In this document: piece by piece, positions 26,541-35,514 of the stretch | Position numbering within the stretch: the first letter of the stretch is position 1 | Layout: the number at the start of each line of letters is the position of its first letter | Assembly (NCBI GenBank): GCA_900554415.1 | Contig: USGU01000007.1 | Coordinates: 1-64,000 of the forward strand | Source: an uncultured Lachnospiraceae bacterium | GTDB lineage: Bacteria; Bacillota; Clostridia; Lachnospirales; Lachnospiraceae | DNA: 64,000 nt | Direction of reading: 5' to 3' | Position numbers and translations under genes: made by a program | Notes under the pieces: generated by a model | What the model was told of the DNA's origin: nothing | Seen by the model: only the letters and a program-made list of their open reading frames with translations | Database searches by the model: none

Positions 26541-27188
26541 ATGGCGGAAAACGAATACTTTAAGCAGGCTTTATCCAGTTTTGCGATGGATATGGCAAGT
26601 GGTGGCGCAATCAAACATTTGACAAATCAGGGTTATACGGTACAGCAGATTGTAAATAAACTGGATTTTCCGACTCCTTACGAGAAAGTACAGGAACTGG
26701 TGTGGAAGCAATTGATTGAAAATGGATGTCTGCTTCTGGAAGAACCGGGAAATGGAACAGAGCACGAAAAAGTAGATTACATTCAGGAAACAGACAGCTT
26801 GGGAAGAAAAAGCTTTCGCAAGGTAGTGGTTTCGTGTGAAAATGACATTCGGATTCACTGGAAAGAATGGAACTATATCTGGAAATCAGAAGATTCGTTT
26901 CGTTCATTTCTGGATGAACAGTGCGTGAAAAACGGAGAACAGGATTCTTATGTGCGCTGCGATTTTGGACTTCGGAAATATCGCGATCCGAAAGGTTATG
27001 AACGGACAATTCAGAAACTGACTGCACAGCAGAAAGAATATATTCTGGGACTGCCTTGGGAATTGAGGCCTGTTTATCACCAACTGAATCTGCGGATGCG
27101 GGAGATTGTTGCGGCACTGTATGCAGCAGGAGAATTTCACTGCTGCCTTTATTTCCGGAAAACCAGAGAAAAGATTACGCTTGGGTAG
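26541..27188 (+). CDS. Uncharacterised protein
   Basis: 215 aa, not recognised. It begins 6 bp after ferritin with no clear ribosome-binding site, suggesting coupling to ferritin translation. The N-terminus (AMDMASGGAIKHLTNQGYTVQQIVNKLDFPTPYEKVQELVWKQL) looks helical, possibly a helix-turn-helix; the rest is mixed alpha/beta and soluble, with no signal peptide. Similar small proteins occur in Lachnospiraceae but I cannot assign a function. Confidence 0.7.
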   Translation: MAENEYFKQALSSFAMDMASGGAIKHLTNQGYTVQQIVNKLDFPTPYEKVQELVWKQLIENGCLLLEEPGNGTEHEKVDYIQETDSLGRKSFRKVVVSCENDIRIHWKEWNYIWKSEDSFRSFLDEQCVKNGEQDSYVRCDFGLRKYRDPKGYERTIQKLTAQQKEYILGLPWELRPVYHQLNLRMREIVAALYAAGEFHCCLYFRKTREKITLG

Positions 27189-27230
27189 CTAGGGTATGAG
27201 TTTAACAGTTTAATTTGTTAAAATTTCCCC

Positions 27231-27259
27231 TTGACAAATAAAAAGAAAAGTATTAATAT
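27231..27259 (+). promoter_or_regulatory. Sigma-A-type promoter for the T-box/trpXYZ unit
   Basis: TTGACA (27231-27236) and TAATAT (27254-27259) with 17-bp spacing, just upstream of the T-box leader. Confidence 0.8.
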
Positions 27260-27264
27260 TACGC

Positions 27265-27535
27265 CATAAAGAAAAACCGATGAGAAAGAGGAGTAGATTA
27301 TTAAGCGAAATCTCAGAGAGCGACAGGTGGTGGGATTGTCGTATGGAGCTGATAGTTGAATGGACTTTTGAGGGCAGCTTGAAATCGCAAGAGAGTATGG
27401 CTTGTCGGGAACCAGACCCGTTACCAACTGGAGTGTATGTTAGTACATGTAAGAGGACAGTAGAACTGTTGAAGTTGAGTGGTACCGCGAGAATGATATA
27501 TCGCCTCAATCCCAAGTGGGATTGGGGCTTTTTTT
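27265..27535 (+). promoter_or_regulatory. T-box leader, tryptophan specifier
   Basis: The leader holds the T-box sequence ending GAGTGGTACCGCG (about 27477-27489) and a stem I region with AGAGAGCGACAGG. The specifier-loop sequence GAA-UGG-AC places the UGG codon at 27361-27363, indicating tRNA-Trp sensing. It ends in an intrinsic terminator (27503-27535). Uncharged tRNA-Trp is expected to stabilise the antiterminator and turn on the ABC transporter downstream. The competing antiterminator pairing was not drawn out base by base. Confidence 0.9.
27503..27535 (+). terminator. T-box attenuator terminator
   Basis: GCCTCAATCCC / GGGATTGGGGC (11-bp stem with one G-T pair, AAGT loop) followed by TTTTTTT. 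Confidence 0.9.
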
Positions 27536-27735
27536 ATAGCTTTGCTATAAAAAAAACCTTGATATGCACACTGCGGTGTACAAGGAAGATGTCGCAAGCG
27601 ACCACCACAGGCGCAAGAATGTGCCAAGGCACATTCTATTTAAATTCATTTTACGCATTGTGTATAGGACTTCAATAAACGGACTTCTTTCAGACTAGCA
27701 AGAAAATGTATCTTAAGTGAGAAAAGGAGAAGACG
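27536..27735. repeat. Intergenic palindrome cluster between T-box and trpX
   Basis: A 200-bp spacer packed with small hairpins: TTTTTATAGC-TTTG-CTATAAAAA (27531-27552), GTCGC-AA-GCGAC (near 27594-27605) and GAATGTGCC-AA-GGCACATTC (27618-27637). No credible gene is present. It resembles a small interspersed repeat inserted between attenuator and gene, but its copy number cannot be judged here. Confidence 0.4.
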
Positions 27736-27738
27736 ATT

Positions 27739-28752
27739 ATGAAGAAGAAAATGTTAGCAGTAGTTTTAGGAATGGTAATGACAGTATCTCTGATGGCAGG
27801 ATGTGGCTCAAAGAGTAATACAACAACAGGAGAAAAGGAAACATACACAATTGGAATTTCACAGTTTGCAGAACATGGTTCTCTTGATAACTGTAGAGAA
27901 GGCTTTTTGGCAGGTCTTGCAGAAGAAGGCATTGTAGAAGGGGATAACCTTGAAGTAGAATATAAGAATGCAGCGGCAGATATGGGAACCGCTTCCCAGA
28001 TTTCCAGCAGCTTCGTATCGGATGGCGTGGATTTGATTTGTGCCATTGCAACACCAAGTGCACAGGCAGCATATAATGAGGCTATGGATGCAGATATCCC
28101 GGTTATTTACACAGCAGTTACAGACCCGGTAGCAGCAGAACTTGCAACCAAGGACGGCAAACCGGTTGGAGAAGTGACAGGAACCAGTGATAAGCTTCCG
28201 GTAGAAGCACAGCTTAAAATGATTCGTGAAATGCTTCCAGATGCAAAGACAATCGGGATCATTTACACCACAAGCGAAGCAAATAGTGTATCTGCCATCG
28301 AAGAATATGAATCAAAGGTTGGCGATTATGGATTTGAACTGGTAACAAAGGGTGTTACTTCTGTTTCCGAAGTTGGTCTTGCAGCAGAAGATTTGCTTAC
28401 AAAGGTTGACTGCATTACAAACCTGACAGATAATACAGTAGTAAGCGCACTGGCAACTGTACTTGATAAAGCAAATGCAGCAAAGATTCCGGTATTCGGA
28501 AGCGAAATCGAGCAGGTAAAAATCGGATGCCTTGCAGCAGAAGGTCTTGACTATGTAGCACTTGGAAAACAGACAGGAAAGATGGCGGCAAAAGTATTAA
28601 AAGGCGAAGCAAAAGCATCAGACCTTTCCTTTGAACTGATCACAGAAGCCGGACTGTATGTAAATACAAAGGTTGCTGAAAATCTTGGAATTACACTGGA
28701 TAGCGAATTGACAGACAGTGCAGTGGAAACATATGATACAATTGCTGAATAA
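27739..28752 (+). CDS. trpX: ABC transporter substrate-binding lipoprotein, tryptophan-type (TrpX)
   Basis: 337 aa. A lipoprotein signal MKKKMLAVVLGMVMTVSLMAGC with the lipobox Cys at 22, then a Ser/Thr-rich linker. The mature part is the ABC_sub_bind type I periplasmic-binding fold (YTIGISQFAEHGSLDNCREGF, TAVTDPVAAELATKDG, GIIYTTSEANS). The UGG T-box upstream strongly indicates tryptophan as ligand, as known for TrpXYZ in streptococci. AAAAGGAGAAG ribosome-binding site. Confidence 0.88.
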   Translation: MKKKMLAVVLGMVMTVSLMAGCGSKSNTTTGEKETYTIGISQFAEHGSLDNCREGFLAGLAEEGIVEGDNLEVEYKNAAADMGTASQISSSFVSDGVDLICAIATPSAQAAYNEAMDADIPVIYTAVTDPVAAELATKDGKPVGEVTGTSDKLPVEAQLKMIREMLPDAKTIGIIYTTSEANSVSAIEEYESKVGDYGFELVTKGVTSVSEVGLAAEDLLTKVDCITNLTDNTVVSALATVLDKANAAKIPVFGSEIEQVKIGCLAAEGLDYVALGKQTGKMAAKVLKGEAKASDLSFELITEAGLYVNTKVAENLGITLDSELTDSAVETYDTIAE

Positions 28753-28790
28753 ATAAAACAAACGAAACCAATAGAAAAGAGGAACATTGC

Positions 28791-29678
28791 ATGAACTTTG
28801 CAATATCAATTGTTGAGCAGGGACTCATTTACGGAATCTTAGCATTAGGAATTTATATCACATATAAAATACTGGATTTTCCAGATTTGACAGTGGACGG
28901 AAGCTTTCCACTGGGGGCAGCGGTGACTGCCCTTTTAATCACGAGAGGAGTCAATCCATATCTGACACTGCCGATCAGCTTTCTGGTAGGGGCACTGGCA
29001 GGCATTTGTACAGGACTTATCCATGTGAAATGCAAAGTCAGGGATTTGCTTTCCGGTATTATTATGATGACTGCTTTGTGGACCGTAAATTTACGGATTG
29101 CAGGAACATCCAATGTACCTTTATTTTCGCAGGAAACTATCTTTAAAAATGATTTTATAAATGGTCTGTTTCCATCTTCTCTGATAAAATGGAAGACGTT
29201 AATCGTGATTCTGGTTCTGACATTTCTGGCAAAATTTTTGTTAGATGCGTTTCTGGGAACCAAGGCAGGCTTTCTTCTTCGTGCGGTAGGGGATAATGCA
29301 ACCCTTGTCACCGCACTTGCAAAGGACCAGGGAAATGTGAAGATTCTCGGACTTGCCATTGCAAATGGTCTGGTTGCTTTTGCAGGAGGAATCTTCTGTC
29401 AGGAAGAACGTGTATTTGAAATTTCCAGTGGTACCGGTGCAATGGTAATCGGTCTTGCCAGTGTTATCATCGGAACCAGCGTATTCAAAAATCTTTCCGT
29501 AGTAAAGACCACCACAGCCGTACTGATTGGCTCTGTCATTTACAAGGCCTGCGTGGCAATTGCATTGCGGAATTTCGAGCCACAGGATATGAAGCTGATT
29601 ACCGCAGTTCTGTTCCTTGTGATTCTGGTTATCAATATGGAAAGAAAGAAGAAGGTGAAGACAAATGTTGGAGCTTAA
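28791..29678 (+). CDS. trpY: ABC transporter permease (TrpY)
   Basis: 295 aa BPD_transp_2-type permease with about 8 hydrophobic segments. Seen: GLIYGILALGIYITYKILDFPDLTVDGSFPLGAAVTA near the N-terminus and the C-terminal ALRNFEPQDMKLITAVLFLVILV. It forms the membrane channel for the binding protein upstream. Overlaps the ATPase gene by 14 bp. Confidence 0.88.
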   Translation: MNFAISIVEQGLIYGILALGIYITYKILDFPDLTVDGSFPLGAAVTALLITRGVNPYLTLPISFLVGALAGICTGLIHVKCKVRDLLSGIIMMTALWTVNLRIAGTSNVPLFSQETIFKNDFINGLFPSSLIKWKTLIVILVLTFLAKFLLDAFLGTKAGFLLRAVGDNATLVTALAKDQGNVKILGLAIANGLVAFAGGIFCQEERVFEISSGTGAMVIGLASVIIGTSVFKNLSVVKTTTAVLIGSVIYKACVAIALRNFEPQDMKLITAVLFLVILVINMERKKKVKTNVGA

Positions 29679-30438
29679 GGGTATTCATAAATATTATAAT
29701 CCGGGCACGATTAATGAAATGTGTCTGTTTCAGGACTTCAGTCTTTCCATCGATAAAGGAGAATTCGTCTCAGTGGTAGGAAGTAACGGTTCCGGTAAAA
29801 CCTCCATGTTAAATATTATCTGCGGAAGTATTCCGGTAGAGGCAGGAAAGATTCTGATTGATGGGAAAGATATTACAAAGGAAAAGGAATTTAAACGAAA
29901 CCGTAGCATCGGACGTGTGTATCAGAATCCTGCAATGGGAACCTGTCCGTCCATGACGATTCTGGAAAATATGTCTATTGCGGATAATAAAGGCAAATTC
30001 TATGGACTTGGACGTGGAATCAACAAGGCAAGAATTGACTATTATAAAGAGACATTGGCACAATTAGGACTTGGCCTGGAAGATAAGATGGATGTAAAAG
30101 TCGGTTCCTTATCCGGTGGACAGCGTCAGGCAATGGCACTTTTAATGTCAACCATGACACCGATTGAGTTCCTGATTCTGGATGAACATACAGCAGCTCT
30201 TGACCCGAAGACAGCAGATTTGATTATGGAGCTGACCGACAAAGTTGTGAAAGAAAAACAATTAACAACCATCATGGTAACACATAATCTTCGTTATGCG
30301 GTGGAGTATGGAAACCGTTTAATCATGATGCATCAGGGACATTGCGTGATGGATAAAAAAGGAGACGAAAAGAAAGAAATCTCTACGGATGAAATCCTGA
30401 AAGTATTCAATGAAATCAGTATTGAATGTGGAAATTAA
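29665..30438 (+). CDS. trpZ: ABC transporter ATP-binding protein (TrpZ)
   Basis: 257 aa. Seen: Walker A VGSNGSGKTS (about 38-47), Q-loop region GRVYQNPAMGTCPSMT, signature LSGGQRQAMALLMS, Walker B FLILDEHTAALDPKT and the switch His in VTHNLRYA. It is the third gene of the T-box-controlled transporter and is followed by a strong terminator. Confidence 0.9.
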   Translation: MLELKGIHKYYNPGTINEMCLFQDFSLSIDKGEFVSVVGSNGSGKTSMLNIICGSIPVEAGKILIDGKDITKEKEFKRNRSIGRVYQNPAMGTCPSMTILENMSIADNKGKFYGLGRGINKARIDYYKETLAQLGLGLEDKMDVKVGSLSGGQRQAMALLMSTMTPIEFLILDEHTAALDPKTADLIMELTDKVVKEKQLTTIMVTHNLRYAVEYGNRLIMMHQGHCVMDKKGDEKKEISTDEILKVFNEISIECGN

Positions 30439-30454
30439 AGAGTGAGACTTAGAA

Positions 30455-30498
30455 AGCCGCCTGCTTCTGAAGATGTTCAGAAGCGGGCGGCCTTTTCT
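30455..30498 (+). terminator. Rho-independent terminator of trpXYZ
   Basis: GCCGCCTGCTTCTGA / TCAGAAGCGGGCGGC, a 15-bp stem (one mismatch or wobble) with a 6-nt loop, followed by CTTTTCT. Confidence 0.9.
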
Positions 30499-30554
30499 GT
30501 TATGCCGTGGTTCTCATAGCTGTAGGAAAATTTCTTGTTCACCATAAATAAGTC

Positions 30555-30590
30555 TGATGTGATAACGATGATATAAACTTGATGTGATAA
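30555..30590 (+). repeat. 11-bp direct repeat upstream of the PPTase gene
   Basis: TGATGTGATAA occurs at 30555-30565 and again at 30580-30590, 25 bp apart start to start, in the presumed promoter region. Could be a regulator site; no factor identified. Confidence 0.4.
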
Positions 30591-30652
30591 GAATTATAAG
30601 GTATAGTATGAAGTACAACTTTATGAAAATGGAAAGGAAAGTCGAAAAGGAA

Positions 30653-31291
30653 ATGCAGATATATATCACCGGATATGAGCCGGAACAAGGGAAAAAGAAA
30701 CATCAGCAAGAACACCAAAAAGGGTTAAGTCTGCTTTGCTATGGCCTGCGGGCGCAGTATAACCTTCCATTTTCCATAGAAGAAACAGAGGCAGAACTGG
30801 AAAAAGGTGAGCATGGGAAACCTTACTTAAGCCGATTTCCACAAATCCATTTTAATATCAGTCATTCTCACGGAATCGCTGCGTGTGCAATATCTGATTA
30901 TGAAGTGGGGATTGATGTGGAAAAAATTGCCCCGCTTAAGGAAGCCGTGGCACACAGAACTCTGACAGAAAAAGAACTGGAATTTTTGCAGACATTTGAC
31001 AAAGCAGAGCAGGAAGAAATGTTTTACCGGTTCTGGACCTTAAAAGAAAGTTATCTGAAGTTAGACGGAAGCGGTCTGACACGGGACCTCAGAGAAGTGG
31101 CATTTACCATGGAAAAGAAAGAAGAAGGATGGAAAAGTAACTGTTCCGATAATACAGCAGGCTGCTATCAGCAAAAAATAAAAGAAGATTATATGTTGTC
31201 CGTATGTTCGGAAAAAAGGGACGAGGTAGAAAATGTTCATATCACATGGCTTACTGCAAAGGATATGGACTGGAACGGAGAAATGAGATGA
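30653..31291 (+). CDS. 4'-phosphopantetheinyl transferase (Sfp family)
   Basis: 212 aa from the ATG at 30653, the start giving the family-like MQIYITGYEP; in-frame upstream starts (30584 GTG, 30608 ATG) would add a basic tail without similarity. Seen: GKPYLSRFPQIHFNISHSHGIAACAI, the Mg-binding VGIDVEKIAPLKE and FYRFWTLKESYLKLDGSGL. It converts apo carrier proteins to holo forms using CoA. No NRPS or PKS gene is in the window. Confidence 0.9.
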   Translation: MQIYITGYEPEQGKKKHQQEHQKGLSLLCYGLRAQYNLPFSIEETEAELEKGEHGKPYLSRFPQIHFNISHSHGIAACAISDYEVGIDVEKIAPLKEAVAHRTLTEKELEFLQTFDKAEQEEMFYRFWTLKESYLKLDGSGLTRDLREVAFTMEKKEEGWKSNCSDNTAGCYQQKIKEDYMLSVCSEKRDEVENVHITWLTAKDMDWNGEMR

Positions 31292-31362
31292 AAAAGTTAT
31301 TTTAAATGTACGCGGGGTTGAAAAAGGAGTAACATACGTTCACAAAAACTTCACAAAAATAA

Positions 31363-31389
31363 TTAGCACTCCCTATTGACAAGTGCTAA
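31363..31389. promoter_or_regulatory. CIRCE element (HrcA operator)
   Basis: TTAGCACTC-N9-AAGTGCTAA: the canonical CIRCE inverted repeat with one change (A for G) at the start of the right arm. It overlaps the -35 TTGACA (31376-31381) of a promoter whose -10 TATAAC lies at 31399-31404, with 17-bp spacing. HrcA bound here would block hsp20 transcription until heat stress. Confidence 0.9.
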
Positions 31390-31404
31390 CATAGGTGTTA
31401 TAAC
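31376..31404 (+). promoter_or_regulatory. Promoter of hsp20
   Basis: TTGACA and TATAAC spaced 17 bp, embedded in and just after the CIRCE element. Confidence 0.8.
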
Positions 31405-31516
31405 ACATATAGAACAAAAGAAAGGGAACAAAAAGAAAAAGAAAGTTCCTAAACATTCCAGGTTCAAAGTTATTTATTGACATCAGTTAGTTAAAAACAG
31501 GAAGGAAGGATGACTT

Positions 31517-32002
31517 ATGTTGATGCCTAGCTTATTTCACGATGACTTTGATTTATTTGATCGTTTTTACCAGAACCCATGGTTCGGTGGATTTGATGAC
31601 CGGGAATTAAAAAATATGGAAAAGAAACTTTATGGTCACCGCGCTAAAAATGTAATGCGTACAGATGTGAAAGAATCCGATACTGGATATGAGATGGAAA
31701 TTGACCTCCCAGGATTCAGCAAAGACGAAGTAACAGTAGAACTGAACGATGGTTATCTGACCATCAGTGCAGCCAAAGGACTTGACAAGGATGAAGCAAA
31801 ATCCGATGAAGAAGCTCAGAAAGGAAATTATATCCGTCGTGAGCGTTACAGCGGAGCATGCCAGAGAAGCTTTTATGTAGGTGAGGGTATTACCGAAGAA
31901 GATATCAAAGCAAGCTTCAAACATGGTATTTTGAAACTGAACATTCCAAAAAAGGATGCAAAACAGGTTGAGTCTAAGAAATACATTGCAATTGAGGGCT
32001 AG
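31517..32002 (+). CDS. Hsp20/alpha-crystallin small heat shock protein
   Basis: 161 aa. N-terminal MLMPSLFHDDFDLFDRF, then an alpha-crystallin domain (about 45-145) with MRTDVKESDTGYEMEIDLPGF, GYLTISA, YIRRERYSGACQRSFYV and GILKLNIPKK. An ATP-independent holdase. Its leader carries the CIRCE operator, so HrcA control is expected. Strong GGAAGGAAGG ribosome-binding site. Confidence 0.95.
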   Translation: MLMPSLFHDDFDLFDRFYQNPWFGGFDDRELKNMEKKLYGHRAKNVMRTDVKESDTGYEMEIDLPGFSKDEVTVELNDGYLTISAAKGLDKDEAKSDEEAQKGNYIRRERYSGACQRSFYVGEGITEEDIKASFKHGILKLNIPKKDAKQVESKKYIAIEG

Positions 32003-32080
32003 CTCCAAAAGCTGGCTCCGGATTATCAGTTTGAAAAAAATTTAAAAGTAATATCTTTGTATGAATGGAGGAAAAGACAA

Positions 32081-32668
32081 ATGACTACTTTAAAAGTACA
32101 AAAAAGAGATATGGGTACAAAGGCAAAAAGACTGAGAAGAGAAGGTTATGTAACCGGTAATCTTTTCGGAAAGGACATGGAAGGTTCCATTCCACTTCAG
32201 ATTGAAAAGAAAGAAGCAGAAAGAATCCAGCGTGAATGCTTAAAAGGCAGCAAGCTTATATTGGATTTGGATGGAAAGAAATACAATGTTCTGTTGAAAG
32301 AACTGGATTATGACACTATGAAACGTCAGATTCTGGAGATGGATTTCCAGGCACTGGTAAGTGGTGAAAAGATTCATTCCGTTGCAGAAATTATTTTCCA
32401 TAATAAAGAAATGGTAGTGGATGGCGTACTGGAAGAACTGCTCACAGAGATTGAGTATAAGGCCGTACCAGAAGCACTCGTAGAACGAGTTGACATAGAT
32501 TGCAGCAAACTGAAAGTCGGAGATAGCTTAACCGTAGGTGATTTGGAAATTGCCAAAGATGAAGATATCGAGATTATGACGCATTTGGATACACCGGTTG
32601 TCAATGTAGTTGCTTCACATAATGCTCCGGCAGATGATGAAGAAGCAGAAGACACAGAATCCAAATAG
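32081..32668 (+). CDS. 50S ribosomal protein L25 / general stress protein Ctc
   Basis: 195 aa from the ATG at 32081, which has ATGGAGGAAA upstream; the earlier in-frame start at 32057 sits before that site. N-terminal L25 domain (LKVQKRDMGTKAKRLRREGYVTGNLFG) that binds 5S rRNA, and a C-terminal TL5/Ctc domain ending in an acidic tail. A strong terminator follows. Confidence 0.9.
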   Translation: MTTLKVQKRDMGTKAKRLRREGYVTGNLFGKDMEGSIPLQIEKKEAERIQRECLKGSKLILDLDGKKYNVLLKELDYDTMKRQILEMDFQALVSGEKIHSVAEIIFHNKEMVVDGVLEELLTEIEYKAVPEALVERVDIDCSKLKVGDSLTVGDLEIAKDEDIEIMTHLDTPVVNVVASHNAPADDEEAEDTESK

Positions 32669-32722
32669 GATGATGGATTCGTTCCTTATGGAACTTCATA
32701 TAGTAGATAAATAAGTAGATGA

Positions 32723-32765
32723 CAGGCAGGCTCTGGTTGATAAGAAACCAGGACTTGCCTTTTTA
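32723..32765 (+). terminator. Rho-independent terminator
   Basis: AGGCAGGCTCTGGTT pairs with AACCAGGACTTGCCT around a GATAAGA-type loop, followed by TTTTTATG. Confidence 0.85.
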
Positions 32766-32896
32766 TGTATAAAATTCCCCTTTATTGAGAAACTATCTCT
32801 ATTAACTATATTGCTAATTCTTACAAAGTGTGCTATTCTCATTTTGAGTTATTTAATACTAACTCAAGATAATCAAGAATAACTAGGAGGCTTAAC

Positions 32897-33328
32897 ATGG
32901 ATAAGATTTATGTGGTTTATTGGTCACAGACAGGAAATACACAGGCAATGGCAGAGGCAATTGGAAAAGGAATTACAGAAGCCGGAAAAGAAGCTGTTGT
33001 ATTAGAAGTAGGAGCAGCGTCAGTAAATGACTTGAAAGATGCGACATGCTTTGCACTTGGCTGTCCTGCTATGGGAGCAGAAGTTTTGGAAGAATCAGAG
33101 ATGGAACCATTTGTATGTGAGGTAGAAGGTATTGCGAATGGTAAGACCATCGCACTCTTTGGCTCTTATGGATGGGGCGATGGAGAATGGATGCGCGACT
33201 GGGCAGATCGTATGAGTGGATGCGGAGCAACTGTATTAACAGGAGAAGGTATCATTTGCCAGGAAACACCGGATGATGATGCGCTTACAGCCTGTGAAGA
33301 AGCAGGAAAACAGCTTGCAGCATTATAG
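32897..33328 (+). CDS. Flavodoxin
   Basis: 143 aa. FMN phosphate loop SQTGNTQAMAEAI at the N-terminus, then GCPAMGAEVLEESEMEPF and FGSYGWGDGEWMRDWADRM (second FMN loop). A low-potential electron carrier that can replace ferredoxin under iron limitation. The AGGAGG site is strong. It is 31 bp upstream of the DUF3793 gene. Confidence 0.94.
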   Translation: MDKIYVVYWSQTGNTQAMAEAIGKGITEAGKEAVVLEVGAASVNDLKDATCFALGCPAMGAEVLEESEMEPFVCEVEGIANGKTIALFGSYGWGDGEWMRDWADRMSGCGATVLTGEGIICQETPDDDALTACEEAGKQLAAL

Positions 33329-33359
33329 TATTTCAGAAGAATAAAAGAGGATACCATTC

Positions 33360-33914
33360 ATGATAGAAGACAGAGTAATCGAGCATTGCGCACCAACACT
33401 TGCGGGAATCAAAAGTGCCAATCTTTTTAATTATTTTTATACAGATAAAGCAGAAGTAATAGAAGAGCTTACGAAGGTAAATGCACTTTTGAATCAGAAA
33501 GGCGTCTACGCAGATGCACTACTGTGGAGAAATGACTCTGTTCTGATTTATATATACCGCAAAACAATGTTGGAAAAGGAATTACAGAATCCAGAGGCAG
33601 CAGCGTTACTGATAAAATACGGGTATGAAGGATACGACGTGGAAAGCTGTCTCGTGCATTTGAAAGAGCGATTGTCCCGTTATACTTGTTTCCCTCATGA
33701 AATTGGTATTTTCCTCGGATATCCGATTGAGGATGTCAAAGGTTTTATTGAAAATCAGGGTAAGAACTGTGAAAGCTGTGGGTTCTGGAAAGTATATTGT
33801 AATGCAACGGAAAAAGAAAAACTCTTCTGCAAAATGCGGAAATGTACGCAGTATTATATCCGTAATTTTCAGGAGGGCAGAAGTCTCTTGCAGATGACAG
33901 TGTGTATGCAATAG
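33360..33914 (+). CDS. DUF3793 family protein
   Basis: 184 aa. Seen: HCAPTLAGIKSANLFNY at the N-terminus, CFPHEIGIFLGYPIEDVKGFI and GKNCESCGFWKVYCN with several Cys residues. DUF3793 proteins are regularly paired with flavodoxin in gut Clostridia; function unknown, but the Cys-rich C-terminus and partner suggest a redox or iron-related role (inference). Confidence 0.85.
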   Translation: MIEDRVIEHCAPTLAGIKSANLFNYFYTDKAEVIEELTKVNALLNQKGVYADALLWRNDSVLIYIYRKTMLEKELQNPEAAALLIKYGYEGYDVESCLVHLKERLSRYTCFPHEIGIFLGYPIEDVKGFIENQGKNCESCGFWKVYCNATEKEKLFCKMRKCTQYYIRNFQEGRSLLQMTVCMQ

Positions 33915-33968
33915 ATAAAGAATCCGATAAAATCTTACTGGAATTAAATGATTAAAATATGACAGATA

Positions 33969-34010
33969 AACAGATGGCAGACCTGCAAAAAGGTTCAGCC
34001 ATCTGTTTTC
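33969..34010 (+). terminator. Rho-independent terminator
   Basis: AACAGATGGC (33969-33978) with GCCATCTGTT (near 33998-34007) followed by TTC, downstream of the DUF3793 gene. Confidence 0.7.
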
Positions 34011-34127
34011 ATTGCAAAAATAAAATATTTGATGGTTGAATTTCAAAATAGAAGTAACTATACTAGGTGTGGTGAATATAGAAGTAAAAAGGATTCTGCT
34101 ATTCGGCAGATAGGGCAGGATGGAAGT

Positions 34128-35501
34128 ATGGAAAAGAAATTGAAACAAGAGCATGATTTTTCAGAAGGTTCTATTACGAAGAATATTTTATCAATGGCGG
34201 TTCCGGTTACCATTGCGCAGGCGGTTCAGCTTATGTATAACCTGGTGGACCGGGTTTATCTGGGACATATTAAAAGCGGGGCGGATCAGGCGCTGATTGG
34301 AGTGGGATTAATCTTTCCAATCGTATCTATCATCAGCGCATTTACACAGTTGTATTCCGGTGGAGGAGCACCGCTTATGTCGATTGCACGTGGTGCGGGA
34401 GAGGATGAAAAGGCATCCAGGCTTGAAAATGTCAGTTTTAAGCTGTTGATTTTGACCGGACTTGCTTTGATGGCAGTATTTTATATTTTTATGAAACCAA
34501 TTTTATATGCATTTGGGGCATCCGATGCTACTTATCCAACAGCAGCAGCCTATTTACAGATTTACCTTCTTGGAACGTTGTTTGTGATGATAAGTGTAGG
34601 AATGAATCTGTTTATCAATGCACAAGGATTTGGAACCATGGGAATGATTACCGTATGTATCGGAGCGGTTTTAAATCTGATATTAGACCCAATCTTTATC
34701 TTTGTATTTAATATGGGAGTCAGAGGTGCAGCAATTGCTACCGTTATCAGTCAGTTTGCCAGCTGCCTGTGGGTATTGATTTTTCTTAGAAGTAAGAAAG
34801 TACAGTATCCATTGAAACGAAGTGATATGAAACTGAATGATGGAAAAATGATTTTTTCTATTATCAGCCTTGGAACTTCGGGATTTATTATGTGCGTCAC
34901 AAACAGTCTGAGCCAGATTGCATGCAACGCAACACTGGCAAAATGGGGCGGAGATTTATATGTTGGTGCTATGACGATTTTGAATTCGGTGCGAGAGATA
35001 TTTAATTTAGCAGCAAATGGAGTAACAGAGGGAGCAAAGCCTGTACTAGGTTACAATTTTGGCGCAAAGAAATATGACCGTGTAAAAAAAGGAATTCTCA
35101 TTACATTTACAATGGTTATGAGTTATATGATAGTTGCGTGGCTGTTGGTTCATTTCTTCCCTGGATTTTTTGTTGGCTTATTTACCTCGGATAAAGAACT
35201 GGCGAAGGTTGCGACACATGCACTAAAGTTGTTTTTTGCGGGATTCTTTATGATGGGACTGATGTTCTGCGGACAATCTACTTTTGTCGGACTTGGATTC
35301 CCGAAGCAGTCTATTTTCTTCAGCCTGCTCAGGAAAGTAATTATCGTGGTACCGTTGACGATTATATTACCGTATTTCATAGGTGTAAATGGAGTATTTA
35401 TCGCAGAACCAATCAGTAACTATATTGGAGGGCTGGCAAGCTTTGGAACCATGCTTTATATCGTAATGCCAATCCTGTCGGGGAAAAAAGAGAAAGAATA
35501 A
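34128..35501 (+). CDS. MATE family efflux transporter
   Basis: 457 aa from the ATG at 34128; the 33 residues before it in the open frame are not MATE-like. Two MatE halves with 12 predicted TM helices. Seen: SMAVPVTIAQAVQLMYNLVDRVYLGHI (helix 1-2) and GAKPVLGYNFGAKKYDRVKKGILITF (start of the second half). It exports drugs or organic cations using an ion gradient; substrate unknown. It precedes the fibre locus but has its own terminator. Confidence 0.9.
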   Translation: MEKKLKQEHDFSEGSITKNILSMAVPVTIAQAVQLMYNLVDRVYLGHIKSGADQALIGVGLIFPIVSIISAFTQLYSGGGAPLMSIARGAGEDEKASRLENVSFKLLILTGLALMAVFYIFMKPILYAFGASDATYPTAAAYLQIYLLGTLFVMISVGMNLFINAQGFGTMGMITVCIGAVLNLILDPIFIFVFNMGVRGAAIATVISQFASCLWVLIFLRSKKVQYPLKRSDMKLNDGKMIFSIISLGTSGFIMCVTNSLSQIACNATLAKWGGDLYVGAMTILNSVREIFNLAANGVTEGAKPVLGYNFGAKKYDRVKKGILITFTMVMSYMIVAWLLVHFFPGFFVGLFTSDKELAKVATHALKLFFAGFFMMGLMFCGQSTFVGLGFPKQSIFFSLLRKVIIVVPLTIILPYFIGVNGVFIAEPISNYIGGLASFGTMLYIVMPILSGKKEKE

Positions 35502-35514
35502 TGAGAATGAAGTG

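Noticed and set aside
27280..27678. 132-aa open frame
   Set aside because: It runs straight through the T-box leader and its terminator and has no ribosome-binding site of its own.
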